Assembly: GCA_035772405.1 (NCBI GenBank)
Contig: JAYKKM010000042.1
Coordinates: forward strand, 442,501 to 506,500
Direction: 5' to 3'
Origin: Chrysogorgia sp. JL179-B06
Lineage: Eukaryota; Cnidaria; Anthozoa; Scleralcyonacea; Chrysogorgiidae
Length of the DNA stretch: 64,000 nucleotides
Both the position numbers and the translations under genes were made by a program. The notes below the pieces were generated by a model. It was not told the DNA's origin. It saw only the letters and a list, made by a program, of their open reading frames with translations, and did no database searches. Positions 20,029-29,660 of this stretch are shown piece by piece (within the stretch, counting starts at the first letter, position 1; each line of letters opens with the position of its first letter).

Positions 20029-22567
20029 GTGAAATATGAGAATTATAGTAGACAACTAAACGTACCATTTGTGGTGTACGCAGACTTCGAGGCTATCACA
20101 CAGAAGGTGCACACGGCGACACCATCAAGCGAGTGTAGCTATACAAATGTTTACCACGTTGACTGTGGTTATGGGTATAAACTGATGAGGCACGTTGACT
20201 GTGGTTATGGGTATAAACGGGTTTGTTGCTATGACAATGAGTATAGTAAGCCAGTGAAAGTATATCGCGGTAAAAATGCAGTTAACAAGTTCATTGGGGA
20301 GATGTTAGAAGTTGTCGAATATTGTAAAAAGACATCCGAGAGTCACTTTAACAAAGAGATGATACTGACTGATGACGATAAGAAGGACTTCGACGAGGCC
20401 AAAAGTTGTCATATTTGTAGTGTTGAGTACACTGGTGCTGACGTTAGAGTGAGAGATCACTGTCATGTCTCAGGTAAGTACAGAGGGTCCACACATCGCG
20501 ACTGTAACGTGAACTTTAAATTGACTGATAAAATACCTGTGATCTTTCATAATTTACGTGGTTATGATAGCCATTTCATCATGCAGGAGTTTGGCAAGTT
20601 TGGCCAAGACATAAATGTGATACCGAATGCTTTCATGCTTGGAAAAAACTTGGTATTCTTGGACAGCTTTCAGTTCATGGGTAGCTCTCTAGACAACTTG
20701 GTGAAGAACCTACCAAGAGACGCTTTCAAATACACGTCAGAAGTGTTTCATGATGAGGGGTTGGCACTAATGACAAGAAAGGGGGTCTATCCCTATGATT
20801 ATATGGACTCCTTTGACAAATTCGATGAATGCGAGCTACCCTCCAAAAAGAACTTTTACAAGTTTCTGAATGATGAAGACATTACGGAAGAAATGCATGA
20901 GAATGCTTGCGATGTGTGGGACTACTTTGATGTTGAAAATATGGGTGGGTATCACGATCTGTATTTGAAAAGTGATGTGCTTTTGCTTGCTGATGTTTTT
21001 GAGAACTTTAGAAAGACATGTCATCATGAGTATAAACTAGACCCGTGTCACTATTTCACATCACCTGGGTTGGCTTGGGACGCGATGTTAAAGATAACTG
21101 GAGTGGAACTCGAATTGTTGTCTGACATTGACATGTTCCAGTTCATAGAATTAGGTATGCGTGGTGGTGTGAGCTACAGTACATATGCAACAGACATGGT
21201 CAAGCAAATAATAAGTACATGAAGGGGTATGATAAAACGCAAGAGTCGAAGTATTTGATGTACCTTGATGCTAACAATTTGTATGGATGCGCAATGAGCC
21301 AAAGTCTTCCCACGGGTGGTTTTAAATGGTTAACTAAGAAACAGATAGAGAGAGTGAACTTGTGTGACTACCACGACGATAGTGAAAAGGGTCTGCTGCT
21401 TGAAGTCGACTTGGAGTACCCAAACCATTTGCACGGCCTACATAACGATTACCCGTTGGCTCCTGAGAAGATGGAAATAACTGTTGACATGTTGTCGGGG
21501 TAGCCTACTGCACGAAAATCAAAAATAAGTTTAATGTGAGTGTTGGTGGCGTGAAGAAGCTGGTGACTAATTTGATGGACAAAGAAAAGTATGTGTGTCA
21601 CTATAGAAATCTGCAGTTGTATATGGATCTTGAATTGAAAGTCAAAAAGACTCATAGGGTCCTACAGTTTGATCAGTCTAAGTGGTTGGGTAAGTACATC
21701 GACTTTAATACAGTCAAAAGAACTGCGGCTTATAACGCTTTCGAGAAGGACTTCTTCAAGTTGATGAACAACAGCGTTTTTGGGAAAACAATGGAAAACT
21801 TGAGGAAGCGTGTGGACGTAAGATTAGTGACCACTGCGTAGAAATTAAAAAAGCTTGTCTCGAAGCCGACGTTTGTGTCTTGCAAGATATTTAGCGAGAA
21901 CCTAGTTGCTGTCCATAAAATTAAAGAAACGTTGACACTAAATCGACCTGCATATGTTGGTATGTGTATATTAGACTTGAGCAAAACGCTGATGTACGAT
22001 TTTCACTACAACTATATTATGAAAAAGTACTCTAGCGATACCTGCAGATTGCACTTCACTGACACTGACAGTCTGTTTTACACAATAAAAACCGATGACG
22101 TTTACTCTGACTTTATGATGGAGCGCGAAAAGTTCGACAATAGCGACTACCCTGCAGACAACCCATTCGCTTTTAAACAGAACAAGAAAGTTATTGGAAA
22201 GATGAAAGACGAGTGCGCTGGGACGCCAATTATTGAGTTCGTTGGGTTGCGTAGTAAGATGTACAGTTATTTGAAAGAGAGTGGAGGTGGTGGGAAAACT
22301 GCTAAAGGTATCAGAAAGAACATAATTAAAAAGGTAATCAAGCATGAAGATTACAAAAGTGTGTTACTCGAGCAGAAACAATTGCGACAAACAATGAAGA
22401 CCATAAGAAGTGTCAAGCATCAGCTCGGTAGTTATGAAATTAATAAAGTGTCGTTATCCTGTTTTGATGATAAACGATACCTTTTAGAAAATGGTATTGA
22501 CTCCTATGCGTATGGCCACAAAAACATTGTAGTGAGAGATAACAACACACCCACTGGCACCTCTTAA
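20029..22567 (+). pseudogene. polB: Protein-primed family B DNA polymerase, broken
   Basis: Exonuclease motif I VVYADFEAI (20074-20100), an embedded HNH/endonuclease VII-like finger (CHIC at 20407, then RDHCHVSGKYRG and DCN at 20503), motif II NLRGYDSHFIM (20551) and motif III YHDLYLKSDVLLLADV (20950) are in one frame. Polymerase motif A YLDANNLYG (21264) is in a second frame entered near 21200; motif [12 protein letters not shown] (21765) and motif C FTDTDSLFY (22056) are in a third frame entered near 21490. An in-frame TAG at 21839-21841 lies between motifs B and C. No good ATG precedes motif I. A 36-bp tandem duplication at about 20154-20220 repeats HVDCGYGYK. All catalytic acidic residues are still present, so the damage is recent relative to the family's divergence. 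Closest in kind to Polinton/adintovirus polymerases. Confidence 0.9.
20154..20220. repeat. 36-bp tandem duplication in polB
   Basis: CACGTTGACTGTGGTTATGG plus TATAAAC occurs twice, 36 bp apart, keeping the frame and doubling the HVDCGYGYK segment. Confidence 0.85.
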
Positions 22568-22805
22568 ACTGCGACGTGATTCCCATATAACCCCATGGTT
22601 TAGCGGTTGTTTTCTCCACGCGTGTGAAATCTACTTAATATTGATTCTCACTGACTTGTTAATCAGCAAATTCGCTAACTCACTATGCTAGCAGGTGGTC
22701 ATTTGTGGTTTCATAACAACCGCGCGAGCCCATTCACACAACGGTTTTTTATTCACGATATTTATAGTGTACAATCACAACGAGTACGCTCAAAGCTAGA
22801 GAGTC
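22568..22805. other. Convergent intergenic region
   Basis: Between polB (+) and the coiled-coil gene (-). CCCCATGGTTTAGCGGTTGT at about 22602 looks like the 5' half of a tRNA (A-box-like TTAGCGGTTG), but no matching 3' half follows. Confidence 0.3.
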
Positions 22806-23087
22806 TTAGCATGGTGGTGATGGATTCCTTCTTACTCCCTCCTCAAACATTGCCACTCTTCTCTCGTGGTCAGCGATCTCCGCCTCTGTCGTCGCCAACT
22901 TTGTGTTGAGTTCACTAATCCTCTTCTTCAGATTTCTTATTTTATTCACTGCGGCCCTTCTGGCTCTCTTCTCTTTTAATAACAAAACCTCCAGTCTCTC
23001 CTTTGACAACACAACGTTGGCTACGTTATCCTTCACTACACCCTGCACGACAACAGGTGGTTGTATGTGTGTTGCTAACAACAACAT
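22806..23087 (-). CDS. Coiled-coil protein at element end
   Basis: Intact, 93 residues, ATG 23087. N-terminus hydrophobic (MLLLATHIQPPVVVQGVVKD); residues about 30-85 form a charged heptad-rich helix (LLLKEKRARRAAVNKIRNLK; ISELNTKLATTEAEIADHER). The first 16 nt of the frame are part of a long inverted repeat, so the start region is duplicated in inverted form at 23198-23213. Role unknown; small coiled-coil proteins are common beside polB in such elements. Confidence 0.5.
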   Translation of the reverse strand: MLLLATHIQPPVVVQGVVKDNVANVVLSKERLEVLLLKEKRARRAAVNKIRNLKKRISELNTKLATTEAEIADHERRVAMFEEGVRRNPSPPC

Positions 23088-23213
23088 TCCATTGCGCGTA
23101 GCAACTACAACTTTTTGAAAAAATATTTTAAAACGAAAAATTATTTTTAAAGCGAAAATATTTTTTCAAAAAGTTGTAGTTCCTACGCGCAATGGAATGT
23201 TGTTGTTAGCAAC
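23071..23213. repeat. 57-bp inverted repeat around 27-nt spacer
   Basis: Arms 23071-23128 and 23156-23213: GTTGCTAACAACAACATTCC, ATTGCGCGTAG, CTACAACTTTTTGAAAAAAT and their complements, with one or two mismatches. A/T-rich spacer. Could be the terminal hairpin of the viral element, an origin, or a foldback remnant. Confidence 0.75.
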
Positions 23214-23261
23214 ATCAACAGGTGACCTTGATTCGTATAGCAGGTAGAGCACTCGCATATG

Positions 23262-23365
23262 AAATCTATTTAACATTGCCACTAGACTCACAATCTAGTG
23301 GCTTTTTCGCTGAAATTTATTTAACATCATCACTAGAATCACAATCTAGTGGGGTTTTTTTTTCG
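23262..23365 (+). repeat. Two direct repeats each with hairpin and T-run
   Basis: A roughly 50-bp unit, GAAATCTATTTAACAT then a hairpin CCACTAGA...TCTAGTGG (23279-23301) and TTTTT, is repeated at 23312 with CACTAGA...TCTAGTG (23331-23351) and T8-9. They look like intrinsic terminators but the genome is eukaryotic; an RNA 3'-end or Pol III stop is conceivable. Confidence 0.45.
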
Positions 23366-23399
23366 CGCGTGAATTGAAACAACAGCAGAACGCGTCGGT

Positions 23400-23590
23400 C
23401 ATAGTTTGTCAAACATAAATGCGAAAATGACGAGACGACATAAAACTTTTTCTAAATCTTGACGAAATGTGTCGTATTTCGCCAAAATCGCGATTTGGTA
23501 CAAATTTGGTATTGTTTCGTGAGTCTCGCGCGTGTTTGACATCAATTGAGTGGAAAACGTGAAGGGTGTTTAGCCCAATTAACGACGTCA
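23400..23590. repeat. Diverged copy of the palindromic segment
   Basis: CCAAAATCGCGATTTGGTAC and ACAAATTTGGTATTGTTTCG parallel CCGAATCGTGATTTGGCGCAAATTTGGTGCTGTTTCG halves at 23672-23710. Confidence 0.45.
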
Positions 23591-23591
23591 T

Positions 23592-23765
23592 TAGTAGTAT
23601 AGAGAGTGGGGGTGCGAGCTTATTTGATGTTATCCATAAATGTGAAAGTGCCGAAATAACACCAAATTTTGCCGAATCGTGATTTGGCGCAAATTTGGTG
23701 CTGTTTCGGCATTCATATTTATGGCTGACATCGATTGGGCTCGCACCCCCACTCTCTATACTACT
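23592..23765. repeat. Imperfect 174-bp palindrome
   Basis: Outer arms TAGTATAGAGAGTGGGGGTG / CACCCCCACTCTCTATACTA are perfect; the inside also folds (CATAAATGTGAA / TTCATATTTATG; GCCGAA...TTCGGC). A foldback MITE or end structure of the viral element. Confidence 0.7.
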
Positions 23766-23884
23766 GGCTTCCATTTACACGTTTCCGTAAATTTTACCTA
23801 CGGAGCTGCATGGCCCAAAGATGTTAGCAGAGCAATTTTACCGTACACTCCCCCAACGAAAAAGGGCTAGTTTCGCCCCTGATT

Positions 23885-24245
23885 ACCGGCATGAGAAGCT
23901 GAATTCAGCAAGTTATAAAGCGAATTCAGAATACAGTTGTCAGACTCCATCACATCTCCCCTGTGCTTAGTAATCCTCTGCACTGGTTGGCAGTAAGATC
24001 AAGGGTTATTTTCAAGACACTGTTGTTATCAGTGATTTACTGACTAGGTATAACCCTACTTGCACTTCTAACCGAAATCTGATATTTTGCCAAAATACAA
24101 TTAAAGTTACTCATGTAGACAGAACATTCTCGGTTGCAACTGAAAAACTATGGAATCACTACAAGAACAAATTAGAAGCACTGACTTTTTAATTAGGTTT
24201 AAAGCAACACTCAAGACTTTTCTTTTTTTTCGAATTATTAGTTTG
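23885..24245 (+). mobile_element. CR1-like LINE C-terminal remnant
   Basis: In shifting frames: HISPVLSNPLHWLAVRSRVI (about 23950), then DRTFSVATEKLWNHYKNKLE and LIRFKATLKTFLFF (about 24118-24235). These are the last blocks of CR1/L2-type reverse transcriptases. Heavily frameshifted. Its 3' half is included in the duplication at 26328. Confidence 0.65.
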
Positions 24246-25457
24246 TGTAGTTAATCATAGTTGTATTGGTCATATAATGTATAATGTATGTAGTTTTTAT
24301 TTTATAATGAAATGTTATTATAGTTTAAGAATGTATTGTTGTAAGAGCATTGAGAGTATTGTATAATGTTCCTGAAATGTCTTTATTATTATTATTATAT
24401 TACGAAACAACAGAAAACATATGCTATTTATTCCCACCGTGACTCCAATCAGGAGTATACTGTACAGACAAAATGACTGGTTTAGTGGTTGGTACTCGTT
24501 TGAAAAAAACACAAAAAGTTTGTCTTGTTTTAAAAAAAAAGTTAAATTCTGCCTTTTCAGGGCACGGATGCCAAACCAACAGCAACATTAAGTTGCAAAA
24601 TTCAACAACGAATCAACATTAAACGACATTATATTTAGGCATGGGATATTAGCAAGTATACGCGTGCCATTTAATTGCGATAACTATACTGTCTATCACC
24701 GGTAGCTTATTTACATCTTATAAATATATAACATAATCAGTAACTCAATGAGGGTATATATTTATCTGCACCTTTTATAAGATTGATCACCCCAAAATAC
24801 GCATTAGACTCTTTAGATTGGAATATCGAAAAGTTTGGTCGTTAATTGTAAGTTTTGAACTTACTAGTTTATTAACATTTTTAAGTCCGAGTAGCATCAA
24901 ATCTACCTGGTTGTGTTGGGAAATTGTTTGTTGCTGCACATGTTTAATATTGATTTTCGGAAAATTAGTTGAATATCGGAAACTTGCTACAGTGACGAGT
25001 TTCGCTCATAAGGCATCAATACAACCTTTTTAACGTTTATAAAAGCCGAAATGATGCACCAAGTTTCATACATTTGAAATAAATTCATACCGATTATCCA
25101 CCTGATTATAATGTAAATTTGTTCCCATAGGTTTCCAGTGTAATAACAATGCCGCAGATCAAAATCAACCAACTGAAGAGACAAATCCCAATCAAGCATT
25201 AAGCTGTGCTATTGAAGTTGCAGGTAATGTCTTAATGTATTGGATGCATACGCGATATGATGTGTTATATAGATGTATGAAATACCAATGTATTTTATTA
25301 TAGTAATTTAAATAATTGTTAATTATTTCAATTACTAAAATAATCGCTATCCTCAACACATATAAACTCGTGTTGAAAATCAAAGACAAAAATAATATTA
25401 GATTTCACGATTTTCTACTATATGCATGATTTATAATTGTCTTAAGTATCTGGATTT
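24056..25457. repeat. 1.4 kb direct duplication, copy 1
   Basis: Matches 26328-27728 with only a few differences seen (one-base indel near 24287, A/G near 24565, A/G near 24687, T/A near 24815). Unit-to-unit distance 2271-2272 bp. No coding function recognised inside apart from the LINE remnant. Confidence 0.9.
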
Positions 25458-26327
25458 ATTTAATATTATATGTGGCTGGTCTGCTTCAAACAACATAAAG
25501 CTTAATTTCAAGAAGTTTAATTTAACAGCGACACTCCTCCAGGACTACAAACTCCATTATATGTTAGTGTCCAGCCTTTTTCAGAAGATCCATTACTGTA
25601 AGGTACTTTAATTATATAGCATGATCCGTAACGTTGAATTCCCATATCGAGCCAATTGCCGTGAAAGCTTCGAAAATTTACATTTCTTACGAGTTTTATG
25701 TAAATCTGGCACACCTTCCTGTGACTTATCCCTATCGAATCTGTGTGATAACAATTTTTAATATAATTATTGGGCTTGGAGCGCGAGCTTCCTATCTCTC
25801 CAACAAACTTGAATAAAATGTCCGCACAGCTTGCTCTAATCATACTCTCGTGTCTCTCCTATTGTGCTGCTCTAAATGCTTCTGCCCCACCTGGTCCACG
25901 GACGTCATGTTCTATGCTGTAAAACATTTAACAAATTACCAAATCCCGCAGTCTTTAACTTGTTTATATGCTCATCAGACCATATACTTTTGTTTACCAG
26001 AGGTTTTCGTATTTTAGTTTTGCAGATTAAAGTAACTATGAATTAAATATTTTAAAATTCAAGCTATGTTGTTTGTATGACACACGAGTTGTGTGTCATG
26101 ATGAGTTGTGTGCAGTTATTATGATTTATTGTTAACTTATATTCTTAGGAACATAATTCTGATTATATTTAAATTGGATATGCTTATGCATATGTTTTGC
26201 TCGAATAATGTTTCAATGATTTTCAGCAGGGTTTTATTTAGGGATATTATTATTTTAGGTAATAACGTAGTAGGAGGTTATTATTTTAAGTAATAAACCA
26301 GTTTTCAACTCCACCTTTCCCCCGGAA
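25458..26327. other. Unique spacer between duplicates
   Basis: 870 bp, A+T-rich, no supported gene. Confidence 0.5.
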
Positions 26328-27728
26328 CTACTTGCACTTCTAACCGAAATCTGATATTTTGCCAAAATACAATTAAAGTTACTCATGTAGACAGAACATT
26401 CTCGGTTGCAACTGAAAAACTATGGAATCACTACAAGAACAAATTAGAAGCACTGACTTTTTAATTAGGTTTAAAGCAACACTCAAGACTTTTCTTTTTT
26501 TTCGAATTATTAGTTTGTGTAGTTAATCATAGTTGTATTGGTCATATAATGTATAATGTAGTAGTTTTTATTTTATAATGAAATGTTATTATAGTTTAAG
26601 AATGTATTGTTGTAAGAGCATTGAGAGTATTGTATAATGTTCCTGAAATGTCTTTATTATTATTATTATATTACGAAACAACAGAAAACATATGCTATTT
26701 ATTCCCACCGTGACTCCAATCAGGAGTATACTGTACAGACAAAATGACTGGTTTAGTGGTTGGTACTCGTTTGAAAAAAACACAAAAAGTTTGTCTTGTT
26801 TTAAAAAAAAAGTTAAATTCTGCCTTTTCAGGGCGCGGATGCCAAACCAACAGCAACATTAAGTTGCAAAATTCAACAACGAATCAACATTAAACGACAT
26901 TATATTTAGGCATGGGATATTAGCAAGTATACGCGTGCCATTTAATTGCGATAACTGTACTGTCTATCACCGGTAGCTTATTTACATCTTATAAATATAT
27001 AACATAATCAGTAACTCAATGAGGGTATATATTTATCTGCACCTTTTATAAGATTGATCACCCCAAAATACGCATTAGACTCTATAGATTGGAATATCGA
27101 AAAGTTTGGTCGTTAATTGTAAGTTTTGAACTTACTAGTTTATTAACATTTTTAAGTCCGAGTAGCATCAAATCTACCTGGTTGTGTTGGGAAATTGTTT
27201 GTTGCTGCACATGTTTAATATTGATTTTCGGAAAATTAGTTGAATATCGGAAACTTGCTACAGTGACGAGTTTCGCTCATAAGGCATCAATACAACCTTT
27301 TTAACGTTTATAAAAGCCGAAATGATGCACCAAGTTTCATACATTTGAAATAAATTCATACCGATTATCCACCTGATTATAATGTAAATTTGTTCCCATA
27401 GGTTTCCAGTGTAATAACAATGCCGCAGATCAAAATCAACCAACTGAAGAGACAAATCCCAATCAAGCATTAAGCTGTGCTATTGAAGTTGCAGGTAATG
27501 TCTTAATGTATTGGATGCATACGCGATATGATGTGTTATATAGATGTATGAAATACCAATGTATTTTATTATAGTAATTTAAATAATTGTTAATTATTTC
27601 AATTACTAAAATAATCGCTATCCTCAACACATATAAACTCGTGTTGAAAATCAAAGACAAAAATAATATTAGATTTCACGATTTTCTACTATATGCATGA
27701 TTTATAATTGTCTTAAGTATCTGGATTT
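26328..27728. repeat. 1.4 kb direct duplication, copy 2
   Basis: See copy 1. The left junction (GGAACTACTTGCACTTC) and right junction (CTGGATTT|TCTTTTTCC) differ from copy 1's flanks, so the block was copied into different sequence rather than being a simple tandem array. Confidence 0.9.
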
Positions 27729-28115
27729 TCTTTTTCCACTGCAAGTTAAATTTAGGAAGTGTGAGGATATAGCCATCACCTCTTAAACTATAATTTGTTT
27801 TCCTAAATTGGAAGAAGTTTCTAATGTATGAAGGGCCATTACAAAATGAGCATTTACAGTAATTCAAGACACTGATAAATTCGTGTATGCTCCAGATTGG
27901 ACAAATTAACGATACTTAATAATTGTTCATAAAAAACAGATTTCCCATAGCCTAATACTGTTCTAAGTATATCATAATTCGCGTTATCTGATCGGTCGCT
28001 TTGAACTTTTCCTATTCCTAATAGAAGAGTGTCACAATATTCCAAATGTGGTAGAATAAATGCCTTATATAATATATTTTTAATCTCGTAATTTGTTTTT
28101 AGAATATATAATAAA
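27700..28115 (-). mobile_element. CR1-like LINE reverse-transcriptase C-terminus
   Basis: Minus strand: LYKAFILPHLEYCDTLLLGI (about 28080-28030), then YDILRTVLGYGKSVFYEQLL, LEHTRIYQCLELL; after a frame change, GPSYIRNFFQFRKTNYSLRG and ILTLPKFNLQ. Continuous with the post-polymerase region of CR1-type LINEs. 5' truncated. Confidence 0.8.
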
Positions 28116-28153
28116 TTATATATTGTAAAAATAAATTACGAGATTAAGATGGC
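28078..28153. repeat. Short inverted repeat
   Basis: TTAATCTCGTAATTTGTTTTT and its complement AAAATAAATTACGAGATTAA flank a 35-nt A/T-rich loop. Confidence 0.6.
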
Positions 28154-28179
28154 CAGCTAACATCGACAGACAGTATAGA

Positions 28180-29090
28180 TTCAATTATAAGGGCAGATAA
28201 TACGCCATGTATGAATGTCGTCAGGTTGAGTAAAGGTTGCAAGGTTGCCAAGCTGATATACAACGCTAAAGCTAAGTTTTACAAGTCTAAAGCTAAGGAT
28301 AATCGCAAATCTAACCCTGGGAAATGGTACAAAGCCATCTGCAATTTGGCGGCAGCAAACGGAAATCTTAATCCCCTCTCGTCAACCATCGGAGGCTGAA
28401 CTAACCTCCTTAGCTGACAGAATACAGAGACGTTTCATTAAACCCTGGACAGATGCTGTACAACCTGAACACGTATATCTTCAAGAGGTCGAACAGCTGC
28501 TTAAATATACTCCCCACCTATACCATCTATTGACCAAGTGAAGTCTATCCTTGAGCATTTGGATCCCGGGAAAGCTACTAGTGCAGACAACATCCCTGCA
28601 TGGTGTCTCAAACTTTTTTGCTGAGGAACTGGCGCCCGTGATGCATGATATCATAGTCACCAGCATTGTCCAACATAAATACCCAACAGTATATCAGCAT
28701 GCGCTTGTCAGCCCTTACCAAAGGTCCTTCACCTGTAGACATAGATGATGACTTCCGTCTAATCTCCGTGTTGCCCCAGCTTGCAAAGGTTCTCGAAAAA
28801 ATACAACTTCTACTTAACAAAATGAGCTTTAAGATAAAAAAACAACCAGCATGCCTTCACAAATGGACGCTCCACTGTCTCTGCTTTCATCTATACATCT
28901 CAGAGATGTTTTGATGCAACCGACAACTCTACAACCGGAAAGCAGGGGTCCACGCCCTATTTCTTTACTTTCGAAAAGCGTTCGATCTGGTAGACCACAG
29001 GATTGTGCTGGACAAACTTGTTAAGATGAATGTATGTAAGGGCTTCTGGTTATGCACCAAAAGTTTTCTAGAAGGAAGTTTAAAATAAAG
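28180..29090 (+). mobile_element. LINE fragment: linker and reverse transcriptase (copy A)
   Basis: VAKLIYNAKAKFYKSKAKDN (28255), YKAICNLAAANG, ADRIQ, then RT blocks LDPGKATSADNIPAWC (about 28560), VDIDDDFRLISVLPQLAKVL (28740), and ALFLYFRKAFDLVDHRIVLD (about 28955-29015). Spread over several frames. Confidence 0.8.
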
Positions 29091-29204
29091 AAACATAGAA
29101 CATTATATTGCAGACGAGAATATAACGAAAATACAAAAAGAATGGAAATAAGTATATTCTGAAGAGGATATAAACTATAAGGTCTCAGCCTACAACACCA
29201 TTTT

Positions 29205-29660
29205 CGTCTGTATGCTGAGCGATACCATACCAGTGAGAACTGTTCGAATTCACCCTACTGACAAACCATGGATGACTCCAAGTATCAAAGCAGAGATCAA
29301 AGCAAGACAGAAAGCGTTTAACAAAGACGAGAAGCTAAAATTTGAAAATCTGCGTATAAAGGTTGCCAAGCTGATATCCAACGCTAAAGCTAAGTTTTAC
29401 AATCTAAAGCTAAGAATAATCGTAAATCTAACCCTGCGAAATTGTACAAAGCCATCTACAACTTGGCGGCAGCAAACGGATGCTGAACTAACGTCCTTAG
29501 CTGACAGAATACAGAGAAGTTTCATTAAACCCTGGACATATGCTGTACAACCTGAACACGTATATCTTCAAGAGGTCGAACATCTGCTTAAAGATACTCC
29601 TCCGCCTATACAATATAGTGGCCAAGTGAAGTCTATTCTTGAGCATTTGGATCCCATTTG
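29205..29660 (+). mobile_element. LINE fragment: EN-RT linker (copy B)
   Basis: One long frame: DKPWMTPSIKAEIKARQKAF, VAKLISNAKAKFYN, ELTSLADRIQRSFIKPWTYA, LEHLDP. Same region as copy A (28240-28580) but extending further 5'. The two fragments are direct repeats of one LINE family. Confidence 0.8.

Noticed and set aside
24318..25389. Several 60-70 codon frames repeated at 26589-27660
   Set aside because: Identity reflects the DNA duplication, not selection; no domain or coding bias.
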